A stretch of DNA of 64,000 bases from Phycicoccus sp. Root101 (GTDB taxonomy: Bacteria; Actinomycetota; Actinomycetes; Actinomycetales; Dermatophilaceae): positions 248,001 to 312,000 of the forward strand of contig NZ_LMCM01000005.1 in assembly GCF_001426245.1 (NCBI RefSeq), given 5' to 3'. The notes under the pieces were generated by a model, which saw only the letters and a program-made list of their open reading frames with translations, made no database searches and was not told the DNA's origin. Shown here in pieces: positions 44,736 to 52,218 of the stretch. Within the stretch, counting starts at the first letter, position 1. Each line of letters opens with the position of its first letter. A program made the translations under genes and the position numbers.

Positions 44736-45803
44736 TCAGACGCGGGGCACGATGCCGTTCTCGCGCAGCTGCTCGAACAGGTCGCGGAACGACTGGGCCG
44801 TGCCCTGGTAGTCCAGGAACCCGGCAGCGCGGCTCTTGCCCATGTCGGCGAAGGTCTCCACGGTGCGCCCGAGGTCGGCGTCGGTGTGCCACCAGGACGC
44901 CAGCTCGGACGCGGCATACGGCTTGAGGTCGTTGGCCTCGACGATGCCGGCCCACACCTCGTCCGCGTGGTCCATCCGACCCTCCAGCGGGGTGGGGGAG
45001 CCCGGGTACTCCGCAGGCTCGACACCGAGCGCCGCGGCGACGTCCTTCCACAGCTGCCGCCAGCGGAAGACCTCGCCGTTGACGGTGTTGAAGGCCTCGT
45101 TCTCGCCGGCCGGTTCGCTGGTGGACCAGGCCACGTGGCGTCCGAGCAGGCGGGCGTCGGTGAGGTCGGTGACGCCGTTCCACTGCTCCGGGCTGCCCGG
45201 GAACACGAAGGGCTCGCCGGTCGCGCGGCAGATCGCACCGTAGACGGCCAGCGTCACCCCCATGTTCATCGCGTTGCCCAGGGCGTAGCCGATGAGCGTG
45301 TGGGGTCGGTGCACCGACCACGTGAACGAGTGCTCCTCCGCCGCCGCGAAGAGGATGTCCTCCTGGACGTAGTAGAAGTTCTGGTGCGGCAGTCGTCCCT
45401 GCTCCTCACGGAACGGGGTGTCGGCCGGGGCGCTGGCGTAGGCCTCGAACGGCCCGAGGTAGTGCTTCAGCCCGGTGATGAGGGTCGCGTGCGTCAGCTG
45501 GTTCGTGGCGCACACGATGTCCAGGGTGTTCTGCAGCATTTCACCATTGACCCTGCAGTTCTCCGCCTCGGTGTCCTGCCGCTGCCAGGTCGCGAACACC
45601 ACGTCCGTGATGGTGAGCCCGGCGATGGCTGCCCGGATCGACTCCCGGTCGAGCACGTCGGCGTACACGTGGGTGACGCCGGGGAGCTCGTACTTGGGTG
45701 ACCGCGACATGCCGATCACCTCGAATCCCTTGTCCTGCAGGGCGATCGCTGAACTGTAGCCAGCCATGCCGGTAACGCCGACAACGAGGGCAGAGCGCTT
45801 CAT
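44736..45803 (-). CDS. PRISE-type SDR (enone reductase-like)
   Basis: Atypical SDR of the progesterone 5-beta-reductase/iridoid synthase-like group, 355 residues. Nucleotide motif VVGVTGMAGYSSA, and both PRISE catalytic signatures: Lys in TGLKHYLGPF and Tyr in NFYYVQEDILF. The classical SDR YxxxK is absent. PRISE enzymes reduce activated C=C bonds of enones with NADPH. First gene of the minus-strand pair, with AGGAGACC before the ATG. In bacteria the substrates are unknown. Confidence 0.85.
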   Translation of the reverse strand: MKRSALVVGVTGMAGYSSAIALQDKGFEVIGMSRSPKYELPGVTHVYADVLDRESIRAAIAGLTITDVVFATWQRQDTEAENCRVNGEMLQNTLDIVCATNQLTHATLITGLKHYLGPFEAYASAPADTPFREEQGRLPHQNFYYVQEDILFAAAEEHSFTWSVHRPHTLIGYALGNAMNMGVTLAVYGAICRATGEPFVFPGSPEQWNGVTDLTDARLLGRHVAWSTSEPAGENEAFNTVNGEVFRWRQLWKDVAAALGVEPAEYPGSPTPLEGRMDHADEVWAGIVEANDLKPYAASELASWWHTDADLGRTVETFADMGKSRAAGFLDYQGTAQSFRDLFEQLRENGIVPRV

Positions 45804-45871
45804 CTGACAGGTCTCCTGAGGTGTGACGGGACAGCCAGGCGGGGGACGGGCCTGGTCCGACGGTGTGCGGC

Positions 45872-45900
45872 ATCGTGGCGCGCATAGACCGAGGGGTCAA
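45872..45900 (-). promoter_or_regulatory. Promoter of the PRISE-aldehyde dehydrogenase pair
   Basis: On the minus strand TTGACC (45895-45900) is 17 bases from CACGAT (45872-45877). Predicted start near 45865 leaves a 60-base leader. An operator-like site lies just upstream. Confidence 0.45.
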
Positions 45901-45906
45901 GTATAG

Positions 45907-45923
45907 GTTAACATTTTGATCAC
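45907..45923. promoter_or_regulatory. Operator-like site 1
   Basis: GTTAACATTTTGATCAC, a partial dyad (GTNANCA-N3-TGNTNAC) in an AT-rich island in otherwise GC-rich DNA. It resembles the sites at 46835 and 49855 and flanks the XRE-cupin regulator gene. Confidence 0.5.
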
Positions 45924-46078
45924 TGTCGCGAACCACTGAACGGAGAAGGGCATGCCTGAGCGCCGTCCCGGCCCGAGAGCCGTTCCGGTCGGACGCATCG
46001 ACACGGTGTGGCACTGATGCGGCACGGGACCGACTGGTCCTCGCGGATCCGGGGTACCTTCGGCGGGAAGTGGATCCG

Positions 46079-46792
46079 ATGAGCGAGGGATTGGTCACCA
46101 TGCCAGTGGGACGGTTGGGCGCACGCCTGCGCGAGGAACGGACGCGGGCCGGCCTGTCCCTGCGGGGTGCGGCGCGCGAGCTCGGCGTCTCGCCGTCCTT
46201 CGTGTCGCAGATCGAGAACGGCAAGTCCCAGCCATCGGTGGCCACCTTGTACTCCCTGGCCCGCTTGCTCAACGTCTCCATCGACGAGCTCTTCGCCGTG
46301 GAGTCGGAGACGCCGGATCCTGCTGCGACACCGGTGCGTTCGCTTGGGTCCACGCCGAAGAAGCGCAAGGCCGTAGGGGTGGTGGGCAAGCTCCCCGCCC
46401 GCTCCGACATCAGCTCGCCGGCGGAGGCCTTCCCCCAGGAGTCGAGCCACAGCCGGGTCGCCGTGACGCGGCCGGGGGAGCGCTCGCGGCTCGAGATGGA
46501 CACCGGCGTGGTGTGGGAGCGACTGGCCACGAACACGGGGCCGGACTTCGACTTCATGGAGATCATCTACCCGGCGCACAGCAGCTCGACGAGCGACGGG
46601 CGGATGCTGCAGCACGCCGGCTTCGAGTTCGGGTACCTCGTCGAGGGGGAGCTCGAGATCACCGCGGGTTTCGACGTGTTCACCCTGCGCGCCGGGGACT
46701 CGATGAGCCTGGACTCCTCCCTGCCCCACCTCCTCACGAACCGCGGCGACGAGCCGGCGCGGGGCATCTGGCTCGTCGCGCACCAGCACTGA
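46079..46792 (+). CDS. XRE-cupin transcriptional regulator
   Basis: A 237-residue regulator. N-terminal HTH_XRE (about 8-65): GARLREERTRAGLSLRGAARELGVSPSFVSQIENGKSQPSVATLYSLA region; a basic linker (PKKRKAVG); C-terminal cupin (about 150-230) with the conserved block HAGFEFGYLVEGELEI and LPHLLTNRGDEPARG, likely to bind a small effector. It lies between the minus-strand pair and the plus-strand series of the island, with operator-like sites on both sides, and is the obvious local regulator. ATG chosen; a GTG at 46070 would overlap the purine-rich ribosome site. Confidence 0.88.
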   Translation: MSEGLVTMPVGRLGARLREERTRAGLSLRGAARELGVSPSFVSQIENGKSQPSVATLYSLARLLNVSIDELFAVESETPDPAATPVRSLGSTPKKRKAVGVVGKLPARSDISSPAEAFPQESSHSRVAVTRPGERSRLEMDTGVVWERLATNTGPDFDFMEIIYPAHSSSTSDGRMLQHAGFEFGYLVEGELEITAGFDVFTLRAGDSMSLDSSLPHLLTNRGDEPARGIWLVAHQH

Positions 46793-46814
46793 GGCGACGA
46801 TCGTTCGGTAGTTC

Positions 46815-46843
46815 TTGACACCGAACGCCGCAGCGTTAACCAT
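46815..46843 (+). promoter_or_regulatory. Promoter of the plus-strand island series
   Basis: TTGACA (46815-46820) and AACCAT (46838-46843) with a 17-base spacer. A second candidate -10, TAGTGT, lies at 46855-46860. The operator-like site overlaps the -10 region. Confidence 0.5.
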
Positions 46844-46853
46844 GTATGAACAC
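46835..46853. promoter_or_regulatory. Operator-like site 2
   Basis: GTTAACCATGTATGAACAC, followed directly by a dyad GAACAC-N3-GTGTCC type (46848-46862). It shares GTTAAC and a TGA-CAC end with site 1 and matches 14 of 19 bases with the site at 49855. Confidence 0.5.
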
Positions 46854-46903
46854 ATAGTGTCCCTCGCGGATGCTGCGACAACGACGTCGACCGAGAGGTG
46901 CGC

Positions 46904-47884
46904 ATGAAGGCGCTGCAGTTCGAAGCCCCCTCCACCTACGCGGTGAACGAGCTGGATCTCCCGCGCATCGGCGATGACGAGGTCCTCGTCGCCAGCCGCG
47001 CGGTGGGCGTCTGCCACTCGGACATCGAGCTGCTCGAAGGCCGCTACATCATCCCCTTCGAGTACCCGGTGATCCCGGGGCACGAGTGGGCCGGCGAGGT
47101 CGTCCAGGTGGGGCGGGGCGTGACCGGCTACGGGCCCGGCGACCGGGTCGTGGGGGAGTGCGTCATCGGCAGCGACCACTTCGGCTTCAGCATCAGCGGC
47201 GCGGCCGCCGAGTTCTTCGTCGCGAAGGAGTCGTGGCTGCACCGCCTCCCGGACGCGCTGTCGTGGACCCAGGGCGCCCTGGTCGAACCCTTCAGCTGCG
47301 GCTACTACGCCACCGTGCAGGCCGACAACCTCGACGCCAGCGACACCGTGCTGGTCTACGGAGCCGGCCCCATCGGGCTCGGCGTGGTCGCCGCATCCGC
47401 GGGCAAGCGGGCCAAGGTCATCGTCGCCGAGCCGTCGGCCGCCCGGTCCGGCCTGGCGCAGACGCTCGGGGCGGAGATCGCCCTCGACCCGACGTCGGCC
47501 GACTTCGAGGACGCGGTCAAGGAGCACACCGACGGCCAGGGGCCGAGCGTCGTGATCGAGGCGAGTGGTCGCCCGGAGGCGATGGCCTCTGCGCTGGAGG
47601 TCGCGGGTTTCCGCGCCCGACTGGTCTACGTCGGCATCGACGTGGGCTCCTCGGTGCCGGCGAAGCTCGGTCTCTTCCAGTCCAAGGAGCTCCAGGCGCG
47701 GGGGATCATCGGCTCACCCGGCGTGTGGCCCCAGACCCTGCGCTTCCTGGCTCGCAGCGGTGTCGACCTCTCCCCCCTGGTCACGTGCCAGGTCCCCCTC
47801 CTCGAGGGTGACCGAGGCATCCGGACCGTCCTCGAGGACAAGGCGCAGGTCAAGGTCCACCTGACGTCCGACGCGACGCTGTAG
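46904..47884 (+). CDS. Zinc alcohol dehydrogenase lacking the structural-zinc lobe
   Basis: Medium-chain dehydrogenase, 326 residues, shorter than usual. Catalytic-zinc ligands C37 (GVCHSD), H60-E61 (GHEWAGE) and E128 are present; NAD motif VLVYGAGPIGLGVV. The four-Cys structural zinc loop expected around residues 85-105 is absent and replaced by a Gly/Ser-rich stretch. Such variants are found among polyol and inosose dehydrogenases. GAGAGG lies 5 bases before the ATG. First gene of the island's plus-strand series. Confidence 0.87.
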   Translation: MKALQFEAPSTYAVNELDLPRIGDDEVLVASRAVGVCHSDIELLEGRYIIPFEYPVIPGHEWAGEVVQVGRGVTGYGPGDRVVGECVIGSDHFGFSISGAAAEFFVAKESWLHRLPDALSWTQGALVEPFSCGYYATVQADNLDASDTVLVYGAGPIGLGVVAASAGKRAKVIVAEPSAARSGLAQTLGAEIALDPTSADFEDAVKEHTDGQGPSVVIEASGRPEAMASALEVAGFRARLVYVGIDVGSSVPAKLGLFQSKELQARGIIGSPGVWPQTLRFLARSGVDLSPLVTCQVPLLEGDRGIRTVLEDKAQVKVHLTSDATL

Positions 47885-47916
47885 GTCCACCGAGCCCTGA
47901 AGAGAAGGACATTCGC

Positions 47917-48969
47917 ATGCTTGCAGGAGTTCTCCACGCACCGGGTGACCTCAGGGTCGAGGAGGTGGCCGACCCCACGCCGAAGACGGGCGAGGTCGTC
48001 ATCGAGGTGTTCCACAACGGCCTCTGCGGTACCGATGCCACGGAGTACAGCAAGGGACCGATGATGGTCCCGCTGCAGACCCGCCACCCCGGCAGCGGAC
48101 ACGTGGGCCCGACCATCCTCGGCCACGAGTTCATCGGTCGCGTCGTGGGATCGGCTCCGGACGCCAGCGAATGGGTCGGGAAGACCGTGGCCTCCGGGGC
48201 GGGTGTCTCCTGCGGAGCCTGCGCGTGGTGCCGCCGTGGGCGGACGAACCTCTGCGCCTCGTACTACACGCTGGGTCTGTCGACGCACGGGGGACTGGCC
48301 CAGTTCGTGGCTGCCCCCGCCTCGACCCTGGTGGAGGTCCCCGCGGGCATGCGCACCGTCGATGCCGCGCTGGCGCAGCCGCTCGCGGTGGGGCTGCACG
48401 CCGTCGACCGCGCCGGCATCCGCCCGGGTGACACGGTCCTCGTCCTCGGGGCGGGCGCCATCGGCTCCTTCATCCTCGCAGGGCTGACCGGTCACGACGG
48501 TGAGGTCGTGGTGGCCGACATCGACGACGCGAGGTTGGCGGCGGCCACCACCCTGGGTGCGAGCCGCACCATCAAGCTGACCGCGGACACCTCGACGGAG
48601 GCCGTCGCCGACCTCGTCGGCGGCCAGGTCGACGTCGTCATCGAGAGCTCCGGTGCCCCCGGGGCGGCTGCGAGGGCCCTGGACCTCGCCGTCCGCGGTG
48701 GGCGGGTCCTGCTGGTCGGCCTGTCGAAGGCGCCCCAGCCGATCGCCCTCGCGGGGGTTGTCCTGAGGGAGGTGGACGTCGCGACGACGGTGGCCCACGT
48801 GTGCGGAACCGACCTCCCCCGGGCCCTCGCGCTGCTCGACCGGACGCGTCTGAGCGATGCCGTCGGCGTCAGGACGATCGCGCTGGCAGACGTCGTCCCG
48901 CAGGGGCTGGACCCCCTGGCCGCCGGCACCGCCGGACAGAAGATCCTCGTGGACCCCCGTCGTGGCTAG
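47917..48969 (+). CDS. Zinc-dependent alcohol/polyol dehydrogenase
   Basis: Medium-chain dehydrogenase, 350 residues. Catalytic zinc ligands C37, H70 and E71 (GHEFIG); structural zinc C99, C102, C105 and C113 all present; cofactor motif VLGAGAIGSF. An insertion at residues 48-65 (MMVPLQTRHPGSGHVGP) is like that of butanediol or threonine dehydrogenases. AGAGAAGGA lies before the ATG. Its last 8 bases overlap the next gene. Confidence 0.88.
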   Translation: MLAGVLHAPGDLRVEEVADPTPKTGEVVIEVFHNGLCGTDATEYSKGPMMVPLQTRHPGSGHVGPTILGHEFIGRVVGSAPDASEWVGKTVASGAGVSCGACAWCRRGRTNLCASYYTLGLSTHGGLAQFVAAPASTLVEVPAGMRTVDAALAQPLAVGLHAVDRAGIRPGDTVLVLGAGAIGSFILAGLTGHDGEVVVADIDDARLAAATTLGASRTIKLTADTSTEAVADLVGGQVDVVIESSGAPGAAARALDLAVRGGRVLLVGLSKAPQPIALAGVVLREVDVATTVAHVCGTDLPRALALLDRTRLSDAVGVRTIALADVVPQGLDPLAAGTAGQKILVDPRRG

Positions 48970-49819
48970 GGTCGCCGTCCTCGGGGCGGGGCGCATGGGT
49001 GGGGCCGTCGCCCGCAAGGTGGCCGGTGCCGGGCACGACGTCCCACTGTGGAACCGCACGCGCGCCACGGCCGAGGCCGTCGCCGAGGGGCACGAGCGCC
49101 TGGTCGTCGCGGACACGGCCGCGGAAGCGGTCGCGGGCGCCGACGTGGTGCTCACCATGATGGCGACCGGTGCTGCCACGTGCGAGGTGCTGCTGGCCGA
49201 TGACGTGCAGGGCGCGTACGCCGACGACGTCGTCGTCGTCGACCTGGGCACCAGTGGCGTCGAGGCCGCGCACCGCCTTGCCGAAGGCCTGTCGCAGCGA
49301 GGGGTGTCCTTCGTCGACGCCCCCGTCTCGGGGAGCGTCCCGGCTGTCGAGGGCGGCACCCTGCTCGTCATGGCCGGGGGCCCGGAGGATGCCATCGCGC
49401 GGGCCGAGGGGGTGCTCGGTGCCATCGCCCGCAGGGTGATCCGCGTCGGGGATCCCGGGGCCGGCCAGGTCATGAAGCTCGCCGTCAACCTCGTCCTGCA
49501 CGACCTGAACGCTGCGCTCGCCGAGTCGCTGCGGCTCGCCGAGGGAGCGGGTCTCTCGCGTGAGGACGCGTATGCCGTGCTCCAGGAGAGCGTGGTCGGC
49601 GCACCGTACGTGCAGTACAAGCGGGGCGCCTTCCTGGACACCGCGACACCGGTGGCCATGACGCTGGCGCTGGTGGCCAAGGACCTCCAGCTCATCACCG
49701 AGCAGGCCCGTCGCACGGGTGCGCCGGCCGTGGTGACCGAGCAGGTGCTGCGCACCGTGCAGCTCGCCGTGGAGTCGGGCTTCGGCGACCGGGACATGGC
49801 CGATCTCAGCCGCGTCTGA
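48962..49819 (+). CDS. Beta-hydroxyacid dehydrogenase (HIBADH family)
   Basis: NAD(P)-dependent oxidation of a 3-hydroxy acid to the semialdehyde or reduction in reverse; 285 residues. Rossmann motif VLGAGRMGGAVARKV, substrate loop DAPVSGSVPAVEGGTLLVMAGG, catalytic Lys region GAGQVMKLAVNLVL. Similar to 3-hydroxyisobutyrate and tartronate-semialdehyde enzymes; substrate open. The GTG inside the preceding gene gives the conventional length and places the Rossmann fold at the N-terminus. Confidence 0.87.
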   Translation: MARVAVLGAGRMGGAVARKVAGAGHDVPLWNRTRATAEAVAEGHERLVVADTAAEAVAGADVVLTMMATGAATCEVLLADDVQGAYADDVVVVDLGTSGVEAAHRLAEGLSQRGVSFVDAPVSGSVPAVEGGTLLVMAGGPEDAIARAEGVLGAIARRVIRVGDPGAGQVMKLAVNLVLHDLNAALAESLRLAEGAGLSREDAYAVLQESVVGAPYVQYKRGAFLDTATPVAMTLALVAKDLQLITEQARRTGAPAVVTEQVLRTVQLAVESGFGDRDMADLSRV

Positions 49820-49854
49820 GCGCGACGGTCCGCCGGTGGGACGAACCCATAGGC

Positions 49855-49873
49855 GTAAACCCCTTGTGAACAC
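49855..49873. promoter_or_regulatory. Operator-like site 3
   Basis: GTAAACCCCTTGTGAACAC; it matches site 2 at 14 of 19 positions and overlaps the -35 of the transporter promoter. Confidence 0.45.
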
Positions 49874-49892
49874 CTCAGCACAGTTGTACAGT
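49864..49892 (+). promoter_or_regulatory. Promoter of the ABC transporter genes
   Basis: TTGTGA (49864-49869) and TACAGT (49887-49892) with exactly 17 bases between. Predicted start near 49899, leader about 57 bases. Confidence 0.6.
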
Positions 49893-49899
49893 CACACCT

Positions 49900-49916
49900 A
49901 ACGAACTGCAGTCGTT
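49900..49916. promoter_or_regulatory. Inverted repeat at the predicted transcription start
   Basis: AACGA-N7-TCGTT with an inner palindrome ACTGCAGT. Its place at +1 to +17 suits a repressor roadblock; the protein is unknown and the sequence differs from sites 1-3. Confidence 0.5.
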
Positions 49917-49955
49917 CTGTGAACACTGCGGAGGACCTCGACGAGGAGGCACGGG

Positions 49956-50975
49956 ATGGCATCGACCGACGGCGCCCACGGCAGCAGCCCGCGGCGAACC
50001 CTGCCCGTGCTCTCGCGCGGACTGTGGACCGTCCTGGCCGCCCTGGCCCTCCTGGCCGTCGTCTCGATCGTCTTCGCCCCGAGCAGCATGAGCTCCGGAG
50101 CGCTCCAGGGAATGCTGCCGTTCGCTGCGGTCCTGGCGATCGTGGCCATCGGCCAGACCCTGGTCGTCATGCAGGGTGGCTTCGACCTGTCCGTCCCGGG
50201 ATCGGTGTCCATCGTCGTCGTGATCGTCACCCACCAGGCCTACGGGAACGACGCGAAGGTCCTCCCTGCGGCGCTGATGGCGCTGGGCGTGGTGCTCGTC
50301 GCCGGACTGGTCAACGGGTTCCTGATCGGTCGGATGGGTCTGAACCCCATCGTCGCGACGCTCGGGGTGAACGCCCTGCTGTATGCAGGTGTCCTCGGCA
50401 TCTCAGGAGGCACCCCCCGCCAGACCACCGACCTGCTGGCCAGCGTGGCCGGCGGAACCCTCCTGTGGGTCCCGAACTCGCTGCTCGTCGCGGTCGTCAC
50501 GGTCGCCGTCACGACCCTGGTGGTCAAGCGCACCGTGGCAGGTCGCAGGTTCGAGGCCGTGGGGGCGAACGGCAGGGCGGCATGGGCGACCGGCCTACGG
50601 GTGCAACGACATCGCGCCGGCGGGTACGTGGCCGCCCAGGTGCACTACTGGCTGGGAGGTCTGCTGCTCGCGGGCATCCTCAACAAGCCCACCGCCTACC
50701 AGGGCGACCGCTACCTGCTGCCCTCGGTGGCCGCCGTCGTCCTCGGCGGGACCTCGCTGCTGGGCGGCCGCGGCAACATCGCCGCCACGGCGATCGCCGC
50801 GTTGTTCCTCACGCAGCTCGACCAGCTGGTGCTCGCGCTGGGCGTCAACTTCGCCGTCGAGACGCTCGTGCAGGCGGCAGCCTTCGCCATCGGCGTGGCC
50901 CTCTACTCCATCGAGTGGCGCCGTCTGCGCGAACGGTTCGCCCGCAGCCCCGGGCCGGTCGCGTCCCCCTCCTGA
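49956..50975 (+). CDS. Ribose-type ABC transporter permease
   Basis: RbsC-family inner-membrane permease, 339 residues with about 9-10 helices. Family blocks: AIVAIGQTLVVMQGGFDLSV, NGFLIGRMGLNPIVATLG, and the cytosolic coupling region VGANGRAAWATGLRV followed by VLGGTSLLGGRGN. GAGGAGG lies 8 bases before the ATG. It precedes a binding protein and a fused ATPase-permease, so the importer has two different membrane subunits. Confidence 0.9.
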   Translation: MASTDGAHGSSPRRTLPVLSRGLWTVLAALALLAVVSIVFAPSSMSSGALQGMLPFAAVLAIVAIGQTLVVMQGGFDLSVPGSVSIVVVIVTHQAYGNDAKVLPAALMALGVVLVAGLVNGFLIGRMGLNPIVATLGVNALLYAGVLGISGGTPRQTTDLLASVAGGTLLWVPNSLLVAVVTVAVTTLVVKRTVAGRRFEAVGANGRAAWATGLRVQRHRAGGYVAAQVHYWLGGLLLAGILNKPTAYQGDRYLLPSVAAVVLGGTSLLGGRGNIAATAIAALFLTQLDQLVLALGVNFAVETLVQAAAFAIGVALYSIEWRRLRERFARSPGPVASPS

Positions 50976-51079
50976 CCACCACGCAGCACCCCTGCTCCGC
51001 CCCACGCCGTCGCCCCGTCGCCTCCCCTGACGCGGCTCTACCCAACGCTGTCCCGTGCACCACAGAAAGGTCCAGAACC

Positions 51080-52198
51080 ATGAAGGAATCCACGAGCAAG
51101 ATCCGGCTGATGGCCTCCTGCGGCGCCGTCGCCCTCTCGCTGGCAGCGTGCAGCAGCACCGGAACCACAGCGGGCGGTGACACGAGTGGATCGGCCAGTG
51201 GTGCGACCGTGGCCGGCGCCCCGTCCTGGTGCGGCACCAAGAAGATCTCCCTCGGCCTGACCGACGGGTTCGGCGGCAACAGCTGGCGCCTGGTCACGAC
51301 GGCCGCGGCCAAGGAGGAGATCGCCAAGTGCCCGAGCGTCACGAACTTCACCTACGCCGACGGGCAGGGTGACACCCAGAAGGCCATCTCCGACATCCAG
51401 GGACTGGTCGCCAAGGGCGTCAACGCGATGGTGGTCTTCCCCGACGCCGGCAACGCGATGCTCCCCGCCCTGCGCAGCGCCTTCAAGGCGGGCGTGGTCA
51501 CCGTGCCCTACCGCGTGAACCCGGGCGGGACGGCCAAGGCCGACTACAACGTGTGGATCGGGGCCGACTTCACCACCGACGGCAAGAACTGGGGCGACTG
51601 GATCGTCAAGAACCTCCCCGACGGCGGCAACGTCCTCTTCCTCTCCGGACCTGCGGGCAACAGCCAGGGCGTCGACGAGCTGAAGGGCATGAAGTCCGTG
51701 CTCGACCCCACGGGCAAGTACAAGTTCATCGGTCAGTCGCCGTTCGAGGTGACCAACTGGGACCCGTCCAAGACCCAGCAGGTGCTCAGCGCGGCCATCG
51801 CCAAGTACCCGAAGATCGACGTCATCGTCTCGGACTTCGGCCCGTCCCTCGTGGGCGCCCTGCCCGAGTTCGAGAAGTCCGGCCGGTCGATCCCGATGAT
51901 CGCCACGTCCGACGGCAACGTGCTCTCCTGCTTCTACGAGGCGCACAAGGCCAAGAACCCGGACTTCAAGCTCATGACGGTCGCCACCGGCAACGACAAC
52001 GCCCGCCTCGCCGTCCAGTGGGCCGTGGCGCTCGCCACCGGCGGCAAGACGCCGAGCGACGACGTGTTCAAGGCGCCGATGTTCGAGGACTCGGTCAGCT
52101 CCACGCCGCACCCCGTCACCTGCGAGAAGGCCCTGCCCGGGGACATCTACCTCTCCGCCCAGATGGCCGGCGACGCCCAGGCGAAGCTGCTGAAGTAA
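51080..52198 (+). CDS. Periplasmic-type sugar-binding lipoprotein
   Basis: Solute-binding lipoprotein of the ribose/galactose family (Peripla_BP_4 type), 372 residues. Lipobox LAAC with C24; mature N-terminus is Ser/Gly/Thr rich. Ligand-domain segments: DTQKAISDIQGLVAKGVNAMVVFP, WIGADFTTDGKNWGDWI, FLSGPAGNSQGVDELKGM and VIVSDFGPSLVGALPEF. Delivers an unknown small sugar, polyol or related solute to the neighbouring permeases. GAAAGG lies 9 bases before the ATG. Confidence 0.9.
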   Translation: MKESTSKIRLMASCGAVALSLAACSSTGTTAGGDTSGSASGATVAGAPSWCGTKKISLGLTDGFGGNSWRLVTTAAAKEEIAKCPSVTNFTYADGQGDTQKAISDIQGLVAKGVNAMVVFPDAGNAMLPALRSAFKAGVVTVPYRVNPGGTAKADYNVWIGADFTTDGKNWGDWIVKNLPDGGNVLFLSGPAGNSQGVDELKGMKSVLDPTGKYKFIGQSPFEVTNWDPSKTQQVLSAAIAKYPKIDVIVSDFGPSLVGALPEFEKSGRSIPMIATSDGNVLSCFYEAHKAKNPDFKLMTVATGNDNARLAVQWAVALATGGKTPSDDVFKAPMFEDSVSSTPHPVTCEKALPGDIYLSAQMAGDAQAKLLK

Positions 52199-52218
52199 GT
52201 CCCACGTGAGGCGATCCC

